A DNA stretch of 64,000 nt from Ditylenchus dipsaci (taxonomy: Eukaryota > Nematoda > Chromadorea > Rhabditida > Anguinidae). Position numbers and translations under genes: made by a program. The stretch spans positions 62,001 to 126,000 of the forward strand of contig SADC01001145.1 of assembly GCA_004194705.1 (NCBI GenBank), given 5' to 3'. The notes under the pieces were generated by a model that was not told the DNA's origin, ran no database searches, and saw only the letters and a list, made by a program, of their open reading frames with translations. Positions 35,162 through 46,100 of the stretch are shown piece by piece; position 1 is the stretch's first letter, and every line of letters begins with the position of its first letter.

Positions 35162-36682
35162 GGCTGTAACTAATTTACCCGCCAAATTACTGATTTACCC
35201 CGCCAATTTATTTTTTACCCCGCAAATTTGAATTTTGAGCAAAATACTTGTTTACCCCGCCAAATTACTGATTTACCCGCCAAATTATTCATTTACCCCG
35301 CCAAATTTGAATTTTGAGCAAAATACTCGTTTACCCCGCCAAATTACTGATTTACCCGCCAAATTACTGATTTACCCCGCCAAATTATTCATTTACCCCG
35401 CTAAATTATTCATTTTACCCGTCAAATTTTTACTTTACTTGGGGATGTTTGTATTTTGCCTATGTTGATTTTCATCTTCAAGTACTAGCTTCAGATGAAA
35501 AGAGGACTTGCTGCGTCTTGGTATGAGGAGAAGGATGAGGAGAAAGAATCATGCCGACAATTCCTCAAAACCCGCTGAGTAATTTGCGTAAGGCTGTGGA
35601 GAAGCTGCGTGAAGAAAGGCGTCCATTCGTTCATCTCGTCCGTGATGGACAGCATCTTTGGCTTATGCGATCAAGTTCCTGTTGCGTCGACGCTGAATTG
35701 CAGTCATTTTACGCTGAGTTGATGCAGGCTGAAGAAAGCCCAGATCCAGACTGGGTTTTCAGTAGTTGGCAAAGGTAAATAGCTTGGGCTTTATTGATTT
35801 TGTTGTTCACATAAACATTTCAGGTACATAACTCTTCGAGAATCATTTTTTGTAATGAAGTATTCTGCTGTGTTCCCTGGCTACATCTCATGCAGCTGTC
35901 CGATTGGGATCAAAGATGGCTTGTGCAAGCACTCCTTGCTGCTTATGGAAACTGAAAAGCTGATTGATCCTTTGCCGCGACCTCTGGAGCCACGAATGAA
36001 GAGAGGGAGAAAAAAGAAAGTTGGTCAAGCTTTGGAACGAACCTAGTTATCATTTATACAGTACATATTATTTTGCTTGAATTTGATGTCAACTGTTTGC
36101 TTTGTTGAGTTTTTTGGTAATAAAGCATGCTTGTCACGGTTTTATCTCTTTCCATTTTACGTATTGAAGCAGGGTAGATTTATAGCAACTTGAGACTTTA
36201 CTGGCACTTGATATAAAGATATCGAAAAAATGGTGGTCTCCCCTAATGAGATAAATCATGTATTCTTGGCTAACTTTCTATTTATTTCCTCATTGTTTTG
36301 GCAAACCTTCTCCTCATACCAAGACGCAGCAAGTCCTCTTTTCATCTGAAGCTAGTACTTGAAGATGAAAATCAACATAGGCAAAATACAAACATCCCCA
36401 AGTAAAGTAAAAATTTGACGGGGTAAAATGAATAATTTAGCGGGGTAAATGAATAATTTGGCGGGCAAATCAGTAATTTGGCGGGGTAAATCAGTAATTG
36501 GGCGGGGTAAACGAGTATTTTGCTCAAAATTCAAATTTGGCGGGGTAAATCAGTAATTTGGCGGGGTAACCAGTAATTTGGCGGGGTAAACAAGTATTTT
36601 GCTCAAAATTCAAATTTGGCGGGGTAAAAAAATAATTTGGCGGGGTAAATCAGTAATTTGGCGGGGTAAAACAATTTGAGCC
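35162..36682. mobile_element. Mutator-like (MULE-type) element with array arms
   Basis: Ends GGCTGTAACTAATTTACC and GGTAAAACAATTTGAGCC are inverted. The 9-bp flank CCCCCTTTA repeats on both sides (35153-35161 and 36683-36691), the size typical of Mutator. Each arm is an array of about ten TTTACCCCGCCAAATTA units followed by about 75 bp of unique sequence that is also inverted (35450-35535 and 36310-36390). The centre holds one intact two-exon gene with a SWIM finger. A decayed solo arm of similar sequence is at 50775-50870. Confidence 0.8.
35551..36046 (+). CDS. small SWIM zinc-finger protein carried by a Mutator-like element
   Basis: Two exons, 35551-35774 and 35824-36046, joined across a 49-bp intron (AG|GTAAAT..TTTCAG|G) to give an uninterrupted protein of about 148 aa. 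The C-terminal half has CSCPIGIKDGLCKH, the CxC..CxH pattern of SWIM fingers, then a basic KRGRKKK tail like an AT-hook or NLS. The N-terminal part is charged and probably helical. SWIM fingers are usual near the C-terminus of Mutator-like transposases, but no DDE catalytic region is present and the element has no room for one. The promoter region lies inside the inverted arm. A poly(A) signal AATAAA is at 36119. It could be a DNA-binding accessory or repressor protein, or the intact tail exons of a transposase whose front was lost. Presence of the domain is firm, role unknown. Confidence 0.8.
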
Positions 36683-36687
36683 CCCCC

Positions 36688-36889
36688 TTTAAAGGGCCAT
36701 TGCCGTCCCCGACAACGAGAATTCAAGTGTTTGAATTGGCGCGGGACAGTTCTCTTTCGTCTTTCATTTTACTCTTTGGAGTCATTCAAAGCAAGTCAAA
36801 AGAGTAAAGTGCGAGACGAAAGAGAACTGTCCCGCGCGAATTCAAACATTTGAAATTCTCGTTGTCGGGGACGGAAATGGCCCTTTAAA
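36688..36889. repeat. near-perfect hairpin, related to 24948-25112
   Basis: Arms run from TTTAAAGGGCCATTGCCGTC to the inverted GGACGGAAATGGCCCTTTAAA, with GTGTTTGAATTGGCGCGGGA and AGTTCTCTTTCGTCT inside. The loop is about 20 bp. Word order matches the other hairpin. Confidence 0.7.
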
Positions 36890-37439
36890 GCCGATTTTCG
36901 CGTGTTTTAAAAAATGTACTGATTTTCGGTGTCAAAATCTCATTTTTTTAGGAAATGTACTTATTTTTGAAAATTTTCACCGGGAGCCCTGATCCAGAGT
37001 CACTTTCCAGTGATTTGTGTCTAAGGTATATAATATTCGACCTTACTATAGAATAACGCACACCCACATACCTTAGACATGATTCCGAGAAGGACTCTTG
37101 ACCATAAAATGCATATATAGGCTCTTTTTGCCCAGTTCCAGTGACCAAATGGGGTAAAAACACCCGAAAATGTCCAATTTTGGACAAAAATTTTTTTTTT
37201 CAAAAAATCGACTTTTTGGTCAGAAAAAGTCTGAAAACAACTTTTTTATCGTATTTAGCGCATAAAAATGACTTAGGAGTGGTTAAAACACGATTTTGAA
37301 AAAAAATTTCGGGGGGGGGGGGGGGGGTGGTATTCTATAGTAAGGCCGAATATTCGAACGATTCGATATTCGGAAACACATCGAATATGGAAAAAGTTAT
37401 CCGATTTCGAATATTCGATTCGATAACCGTAGTCCATAG

Positions 37440-38707
37440 TCATGTTGACCACCAGGGTCAGCATTCCTTGAAACGCCAAAATATCAACTTTGTGAGTAGA
37501 AAGTGCCAAGTCTATGTTTATGAACCCGATTCAACTTTTTGAGTTCTACAAACATATATTTAAAAAGTAGTCTCTGAATTTTTGGCAAATGTTGAGCCTT
37601 TGTTGACTCCACCACATTTTTTACTCACCGATTTTCATACGTCAAATTTTTATGAACCACTCAGAAAACTGCCTGTATTTTCGTGTAGAGCTCAAAAAGT
37701 TGCCCCAGGGCAGAGTACGACATTTGTGCCGTTTTCAAACAAAAAGAGTCAACAAAATGTGCTGTTTTTTGTGCTGTTTGGACAGTACATGTGCTGTTTC
37801 AACGAATTAGCTCTGTGAATACAAGTGATGTTTTTGCACATGGCAGAGTTATGTCGCCGCTTAAAAAAAGTTGGCTGTGTATTTCCTTACCTGATGAATT
37901 TCCAAATATCTATTGTAATTAGCATCTTATTCTTCTCACCTTTTCATGACTATTGCAAAAGATCTTAAGTGAACTTAGAATTTTCCAATAATTATAACCC
38001 GAAATTCGGAAATCCATCGGGTAAAGGCCTACATAACTCATTTTTTAGAATGACCGCGTATTTTTACGCTTGCTCTAGACAGTAACCCCCACCCCTCCCC
38101 CAAGTGACCTCCCTCTCGAATTAACCTTCCTTAAGTAACTAGCTATGTCTCCCGTCCCCACTCTCTACGTAATAACTCGAGTTATTTCAGGTGGCTTACT
38201 TGAATAAGGTTATTTGGGTATGTTTTCAGGTATTATTTTGTTTTGTAGGGAAGTCGTGTTATTTAAAAGTTTCATCTGATTCTCGTCTTTCATCCACCTG
38301 GAGGAAAGGTACCCATCTAAAAGGGTATCCACTGGGAGTAGCCGAAAATATTAAATAATAGGAAAAATTAAATCGAACCATGGCATCCCACCCAGAATCT
38401 TACGCTAAAGACGGTTTGATAATACCAAAACTGCGAATTTACTATCCCAAACCTCAAAACCAATCTATTTCCATTTTTAACCTATTCATACCCAGTTGTC
38501 GGTACCTCAGTGGTTAAAGAAAATACGATGGTATTTAAGTTTTGGATAGTAAATTTGCTCCTGTTTTTCTTCTTTGTTCCTGTAGCGAGTAGTGTATAAT
38601 CACCCGTTAAATTTTTGACCATTGTAGACCAAAGTGTCTGTTTTCGTAGGGAAATATTATCGGAAGCATAAAAGGCTGCATTTAACGAAATTCACTTTCT
38701 ATTACTT
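37440..38707. other. intergenic, no gene seen
   Basis: Short unsupported frames only. Pyrimidine-rich CCCCCACCCCTCCCCC sits near 38090. Confidence 0.4.
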
Positions 38708-38865
38708 GCAGTCCAACCTCGATAAGCCGGCAATCTCGATAAGCTGACACCTTGTCGACACCTGATTAGGCCTGGTACTCGACACTTTAAGGAAAACGAC
38801 ACTCCGATAAGCCGACACCCTGAGTTTGGTTCCTTGGGGTGTCGACTCATCAAGGTTCGACTGTA
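38708..38865. mobile_element. pogo-like MITE
   Basis: Ends GCAGTCCAACCTCGATAAGC and ATCAAGGTTCGACTGTA with CGATAAGC(C/T)GACA units. Confidence 0.75.
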
Positions 38866-39287
38866 TAATAATCATAACCTTGACTCATGGTGCGCGTACG
38901 TCTCTGCCCGCGTAACAAATACATATTCAGTTAATATCTACCTCAATTACAAGACATTATGTTTCACCTAAATGGGTCATCGATTTACATCGATTTCCGA
39001 TCTACCCAAAATAATGTGCTGAATACAGTTTCCTTGGCCACAACAGTGGGTTACCATGATTTAACTTTTTGCCTCCTCTTTCAATCACTACCTGGGTATG
39101 TTCACCTAAGTGGCACCTAGCATTTTACTGTCATTAAACTTTTTAAGAATACGAGTTTTAGTTAGTAAAAAGCCCTATTAAATTTAATTTGCACTCATTA
39201 CTCATGGATTGATTTACACAAGAAAAGAACAATAGAGGTGCTTTTTCATAAAAAAAACAAGTGATCAAAAGCTTCGGGTGTTTATTA
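38866..39287. other. intergenic, no gene seen
   Basis: Nothing recognised. Confidence 0.4.
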
Positions 39288-39772
39288 CAGGGTTGCACAA
39301 TGGGTAAATACCCAGGTATTTACCCGGTATTTACCGGTAAATACGCAGAGATTTTACCCGTAGTATAGAAATCGGGTAAAATCTTTACTAAGGATTTTGC
39401 GAAAATACTATATTTCTACAAAATTTTTGTTTTAATTTGATTTGTCTCAAAGCGAATTAAGAAGCCAGGAAGTGTTTTAGTCTTAGCATAACAATTTTTA
39501 TGCGTTTCACTGCACTTTTTTCGTTTTTAGCGTTTCTTTCGAAATTGCGAAATTAGCGATTAGCAATTAGCGAATTGAAGAAATCGAGGAAACTAACACT
39601 GTTAACGATGATTTTGAATTGTTTATGCATGAATTTGATTGATTTGTTATAATTTCTCGCATAAAAGTTTGTTATGGAAATGAAAAGATTTTACCCGCCT
39701 TTCGGGTAAATACCGGGTAAATACCCGAGATTTCACACAAAAAGATTTTACCCGGCTAATTACCCAACCCTA
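39288..39772. mobile_element. non-autonomous hAT element
   Basis: Ends CAGGGTTGCACAATGGGTAA and TTACCCAACCCTA, with a perfect 8-bp flank GTTTATTA on both sides (39280-39287, 39773-39780). Subterminal GGGTAAATACC repeats are inverted in the two arms. No coding capacity. Confidence 0.85.
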
Positions 39773-40123
39773 GTTTATTACATGCTTGCGGGTGTTTCCT
39801 GCTTTCCTTATGTAATTTCTGATGTTTGTGCTATGCTCAAGAACACTTCAATTTCTTTGGAGTGCCGCGCTCCTAAATCACACTGCACTATTTTACAGTT
39901 CCAGTGAAAGGTCTGCAAATTTGGCGTTTTTTATAGGTTGAAACATATGTCCTTGTTCCTTTCTCGCGTAAATCAACCTACGAAAAACGATTGCAGACCT
40001 GTTTTATCGGCCTACACATTTAACAAAAAATTGATTATGGAAGAAATTAATTAGCGGCCGAACTACTCTTATACTGTGAATAAGGAACAAATAGGTTTAC
40101 TCTCGAGCAATATTCTCAACAAT

Positions 40124-43100
40124 ATGATCTGGACTACTTGCAGTGTATGCAGCCTGACTATTCCTAAAAACTCTTTGAAACACATGCAAGGCTATTGTAC
40201 AGGATGCAGGAAGTTTGTTGTTGACAGTTTGACTGGTCGTATCACCTACTTTTGCCCCGAACTGGCTCATTGTTCGATTTCGACAGGTTAACTTCATTCA
40301 ACTTTTTATAAAATATTACCGCATAAAAATGATTTTGCCGGAGTGGGTCATTCGGTGTCCTCCCAAAACAAAATGATGTTTTTTCGGTGTTATAGCATTT
40401 TTAGCGTGTGCAAAACGTGTTCTAGGGCGCAGCCGACCGTTTTTCGGAAAAAAATTTGACTAATAAAAAAGAATACCTTGTAATGAATAAACGCTTTCAA
40501 ATGACAGAAAAGAATAACAAAAAACCATAGGTGGACCAAGGTAAAATGTCGATTTTTCGACTTTTTCGGAAAGTGCCACAAATGTCCTTCCGCGCCCTAA
40601 AAACACGTTTTCTATTGTTTTCAGCGTGTAAAACATGCTTAGGAGTTGATAAAACACGATTTGGGGCGGGGGTAGTTTGAGGTAGTCCGGCCAAAAATTT
40701 AGACCGGGATACTGAGCAATACGAGTCCTTTAAGGCCAAAATTGAGGGCCGAAAAACACTCAGTACATGCCCCTAGTTTTCACAATTTTTTAGTAGATCA
40801 CAAATGCAAAGCTTGCTGGATGGATAGATGTCTTGTAGTAGGTGCTCTCGAAGCAGTGTGTCAATCTCCTGGCATATCTAAAGCCGATGGCCAGTACCAG
40901 CAGCAACTTGTAAATCGCCGAAACTACTTGAACCACGTGGTGTTGATGTATCCTGAAAGAGTATTATTGGCTTTTATGTTTTATCCTGTAAATGATTTTG
41001 TTCTTGCAGGTGCACCCTGATTTGGTGAGCACCTACCACAGTCATTATTTTGCCCAGTTGACAGAGGTAGGCAGTCGGATGGAAATGATGAGAATCTCTT
41101 CCCATCGACCTGACATGGCTTACTTCGGAAAGTCTGTGCAGCTCCTGCTTGAAGATGACAACAACGAGCTGGCTAATTTGCAAAGTATCCGGTGAGTTTA
41201 TTTTTCAATACAGATAAACCTGTATATAAGGCCAACCTGATATAAGAGCTCTTTTGAAAAATTGGCTAGCCAGCAAAGAAACTAGCCAAACTTTACCCTT
41301 GATATAAGGCCACCCTATAAACAAGCCAAATAACCCTCCCCTCCCTCACAGCCATGATATAAGGCCACCTAAAAAAGGTCCCAAGCATTAAAATTACACT
41401 TGATATAAGGCCTGTGCCTCTTTTTGAGAAGCAATTCTATGTTTGCGTGAAGTTAGTAAAAAATTGAATTTGATAGAAAATGACCTTGATCACCTAAATC
41501 ACCTTAATCACCCAAGGCAGTGCCACCTTGACCTTAGCCACTGAAAAAAAAGGAGGCCGAAGCCAAGAGTTGGCCACGGATTGTACAATAGAGTTTTTCG
41601 ACCCTACCGGAGTATAGCCCCCCCCCCCCAAATTAATTTTTTTTAAAGTGTTTTAAACACCCTATATCGACCTAAAATTGCCTCGCGAGTTCGAAAAAGG
41701 CATTTTTTGTGTTCTAGTCAATAAAAAATTGAGTTTTGGACATTTTGAAATTTCGACCATTTGCCTGTTTTGGCATGTTTTGGTCACTGGAGCTGGGCAA
41801 AAATAGTCTCTAAATGCATTTCTGTTCAAGAATCTTCTCGGAATTATGTCTAAGGTAAGTGAGTGCGCGCATCTCTAACCAAGCAAGCCCCCTGCGCCCC
41901 CTTCGGGGGTTGCTTGGGGTTGAGATGCGCACACCCACATACCTTAGACGCAAATCACTCGAAAGTGACTCTGGATGCATGAAAAAGCATGCATACCAGA
42001 GTTTATTCGTGCGGTAGGCCCCAGTATTCAAAACTATGTTCAATATCATTCTTTTTACACTAAAATGATCTCTTTTTGGTCCTTTCCCACCCTAATATGG
42101 CCTTAAATCCCTCAAAAATGGTCAAAATAGGTATATTTGGGTGGTCCCAAAACTCAATTTTCATTGACCAGAACTCAAGAATAATGTCTTTTTTGAGCTT
42201 CTGAGGCAATTTTAGGTCGATATAGGGTGTTTGGAAACACTTTAAAAAAATTTCATTGGGGGGGGTATACTCCGGACGCGCCAGTTTTCTTATTTTTTTC
42301 ACTTTTTTTGCTCTGATCTTTGCTCTTATGCCTACGATCAAAAGTTCGCTTGATGTTAAATCCGAAAAAAGCGCAAAGCTCTAATGCTGAACAAAAAAGG
42401 TAGTCATCCATGCGGAAATACACTTCACCAATATCACCCCTGATAGAAAGCCACCTTCAATATAAGGCCAGCTTTGGCCGATCCCCGTGAGTGGCCTTAT
42501 ATCCAGGTTCGACTGTATACAGTATAAAAAATACTTCTTTTCGATAATAGAATTTTTTATAAGTGGCTGTTTATGAGCTTATTTTCGGGACTTTTTGATT
42601 GGAAATCAACAATTTTCGGAAAATTTTTTGTGAAAGGTCTATTCTTACACGAAACTATTTTCTTTTAATGTGAATATGAATCTGTCAATCGGGTCAAAAA
42701 ATTTCAGCTAGTCGAGATGTGGCTTATTCAAGCAGACCACTTTATAAATTCTTACCACTTGTTCACTTTAGGGATCTGTACTTTTTCAAACAGTTTTAAT
42801 TGATTTGGCACTGTTAATTTTTTTTATTTTCGAGGTATTACGTCAAAAATTTTATTTTCGGCACTCAATAACTAAGCGAACGCCAGTGGCCGGCTACTAT
42901 TTTTGTACAGGGTTGGAAAAAGTGCGATCTAGCGATTTCCTTCTTGCAAGTCGGCGTTCTAACCAACTGAGATATCGGATCACCCGAGGCATGTTTCTTT
43001 TCCCCTGCTATCTGCATCCCTTACAAATCTTTACAAGCAAAAAATAACATGGCACTTTTTGAAGAAAAATAACCAAATTGTACTTTATTCGGCAAAATTT

Positions 43101-46100
43101 AATTTAGTACAGAGCTTTGAGATGAGAATTTTCATTAAACTCCTTCATACCAATACAATGCGGTGTCAAATTCTGAACTACTGCCCGACACTGATTCACC
43201 ACCACTACGCCACCACATCACATACTTGAGTTCACAGCTCTGTGAATTATTTATAGAAATGGCCAAATTCGGTGCTATCTCGCTTGGTACAGCGTGGTGC
43301 TGTAGTGCAGCCAAAACACCCACTTTTGCATTTTGGAAAGGGTCGAGGTGGTATTTACGAAATTACAAAATTTGTTAGCCTCCGGGGTGTCGATTAATAA
43401 GCCCTGCAAGAGCCTCTATTGAGCCCCTAATCTGAGCCCTAATATTTTTACAGAAAAAAATTTAGAGGGAAATTAGTTGGCCACTGCAAGGTGATCAACT
43501 AGTCAACTCTTCCCAACCTGGTGCTTTGCTCGAGAAACCTGGATTTCTGCATTTTGATTTGCTGCTCCACCTTGAATTGGTGAAGTGTTACAATATTCTG
43601 CAGTGCATGACTCCATCAGAGCAGGTGTTTTTGTTTAATAAAAAAATCTATTCTAGTCTTATGATTGTTGGTTCAGGAATCACAAATCAAACACGTGCTT
43701 CTCACTGCCACCATCTTTTCCCAGGCCTTCTATTCTTGGAAAATTTGCTCCCAAAAATTGGTCCTACCCAATGGTTTAGTCCCGTCGGAAATACCGCTGG
43801 GCCCTGAAAAGTAAGCCTTTAAAAATTTATTTTATATAGTACCACTATACAGGCTCTTTCAAGAAATCACTGCCATTTAAAAAAAGCATGATTTTTTTTA
43901 AAACAGATATGATCTTATTGAAATTGATTTTGTGGCATGGTAGTACCGTATTTCCTCTAATAAGCGGCCTGCTCCAAAAAGGCGGCCCTCTCTAATAAGG
44001 CGGCCCTCAGGAGGGAGGTTGAAAAATAAGGCGGCCTGCTCTAATAAGGCGGCCCCTAAAAATTTTATTCCTATTCAAAATTGTTTTAAATGCGCCGATT
44101 CCTAATTTTGATACTTTTTAATTGGAATTGGTCACATCTTAGTCTATGATTGTTTATCATTCATTGTCATGATTGTTGTTATTACCTCTTAGTTCAAAAT
44201 TTGGTGTTAAAGAATTTAAATAAATTTCGATGAAAGGATGTTTGAAATATAAGGCGGCTTGCTCCAATAAGGCGGCCCGCTCTAATAAGGCGGTCTGCTG
44301 GAGGGAGGTTGAAAAATAAGGCGGCCGGGTGCCTTATTAGAGGAAATACTAGGGTTGTCCAATGCCAAAGTTGGCGCCAAAGTTGACTTCAACTTTGGCG
44401 CCAACTTTGCCAAAGTTGGCAACTTTGGCAAACCTAGTCAAAATTATGCCAAAGTTGAAAAAGCGATGTAGATAAAACTGATATTGAAAAACGGGCACAC
44501 ACTGGATAAAATGAATTTTTTCTTCGAAACAACTCTTTTTTCGAGTGCTTTTCTTGGTTTTTTAACCCACTCTTTCTCTGGTTTTACGTGCCTTTGTCTG
44601 AGTATTTCGCCTAATCGATTTGTTGGTTTGAGGAGCCGTGTTTATGGCGGAACCCTCACATGACTGCTTTTCCTGCATTTTATTGTGTTTAGGCTAATCA
44701 ATGGGAAATCCAAAGTACTGGAGCTGGCAATTTTTCACATCGAGTGAAGAAGTGGTCAATGGCAAAAAGAAAACCGTAGCTACATGCAAGTTCTGTCCGG
44801 CTTATTACAATGGAAACGCAACAGACATGGCTTAGCACGCCAATTTGCTCAAGAAACCGAAACAAAGGAATAAATCGGATGAGCCGGATTCAGAAGAGGA
44901 AGAAAATGTTGAGGAAAATAATATTGTGGAAGAAATCGATGAGTTTGATGGATTGTTTGATGAGGAATAGAATTTTATTTTTGTTCGTTTTGAATAAAGT
45001 TTGATTGTGTACACCTAGTTATTTTTTGGTACAAAAATTGCCTTGGTCCCCCCTATTGTTCAACTTTGGTGCAACATTGGCAAAGTTGGCAACTTTGGCG
45101 CCAACTTTGGCGCCAACTTTGGCACAATCTTCAACTTTTGCAAAAGTAGACAACCCTAGGAAATACGGTATATTGCGATATATTTGTTTTTTTTCAAAAG
45201 TCTTGGTGTTTCCAAATTTTCACACAAAGGATAAGGTTTCACAAAATTTCAGATTGTGGGAAACGCTTTTGATCACAGAAAAATAGATCGGTCTGTTCAA
45301 TTTTTTGTTCATTTTTTTTAAATTTCTGAGTTAAATTTTGTTAGTCTATTTGTTAGCCAGCATTTCAAAACCCCGGAAAATGCTCATTTCTAGCTTGAAA
45401 AAAACATTTGAAAAAAAAATATTTCCGCTACTGAAAGATAGCCCCCTCCTTGTTCCAACAAAAGCTACTGGAATAATATGTACCCAGAAGTGTTCGAGAC
45501 TATGGCCTAATCCATGCTTACTGTTTTTGTTCGAATAAACCGAGACCCTCCCAATTAAAACTCGTGTTTTTGTCATTGCGTTCTTGACCTACTTCTTGCA
45601 AACCAGTTTTGAACGTCTTCAACACTTTTTAGTTATCCCTTTTTTTGAAGCTCATATTACTGGCTACAAAATGAGTGCTAACTTGCTTAGCAGTAGTCTG
45701 CGAAGCAGAGTTGAAACACGATGGAAAACACAATGCCGAAAACACGAGTTACAAGTTTAGGATGTCGGTTTATTAGAGTAAATACGGTGTATATAACCCT
45801 CTTCAAATTAAAAACCTTTACACCTTCTGGGTTTTGTACCGTTTACTAGTCCTCTTATCTCAAATTTTCGGCCTGAGGGGCCCAATATTTTAACAGATTC
45901 AATTCAAAATCGCGTGCTGACTATATAATAACACCAAATTCCTCTTGGTCAAACAAGTTCGCGAGGTTTCCTTGTAAGCATATCTAATCCCCAGAATGTT
46001 TAGTTGGTCTAGCAATGAGTTGAGATCTTTCCAAAGAACTGCTTACAGACTTTCGATGGCTCCATTGTTGAAGTTGGAAAGCATTAGCATGGAAGAGTCT

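Larger units (their letters stand above)
33632..36991. mobile_element. hAT element with perfect 8-bp duplication
   Basis: Ends CAGGGCTCCCGATCGTACTT and CACCGGGAGCCCTG are inverted. The flanking 8-mer ATCCAGAG is identical on both sides (33624-33631 and 36992-36999). Inside are GTACTTATTT subterminal repeats, a broken zinc-finger-like coding remnant, two pogo-like MITEs, a tRNA-like hairpin and a Mutator-like element. Confidence 0.85.
33407..37340. mobile_element. foldback element split by a hAT insertion
   Basis: Arms share CTACTATAGAAT, TCATGCGCT/AGCGCATAAA, GATAAAAAGGTGTTTTC and TTTTCTGACC in inverted order. Its core, TTTTTCATGCATCCAGAG joined to TCACTTTCCAGTGATTTG, is where the 33632-36991 hAT landed. 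A paralogous core is at 41820-41985. Confidence 0.6.
33066..37431. mobile_element. outer hAT-like element holding later insertions
   Basis: The left end TAGGGTTGTCGAATATTCGA and right end TCGAATATTCGATTCGATAA(CCGTA) are inverted. Flanking 8-mers are GTCCATAA (33058-33065) and GTCCATAG (37432-37439), a 7/8 match. Subterminal arrays of AATATTCGATTCG mark both arms. The interior is filled by a foldback element, a second hAT and a Mutator-like element. Confidence 0.7.
43944..45170. mobile_element. MITE of the TACCGTATT family, split by a hAT element
   Basis: The left end TACCGTATTTCCTCTAATAA and the right end TTAGAGGAAATAC, then hAT insertion, then GGAAATACGGTA. Internal units are AATAAGGCGGCC. 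Removing 44350-45158 and one duplication restores a complete inverted end. Confidence 0.85.

Noticed and set aside
35235..36534. Pro/Tyr-rich frames made of TTTACCCCGCC units
   Set aside because: Low-complexity translation of the Mutator-like arms.
37582..37818. 78-codon plus-strand frame
   Set aside because: Contains repeated TGTGCTGTTT words, no domain, no splice or regulatory context.
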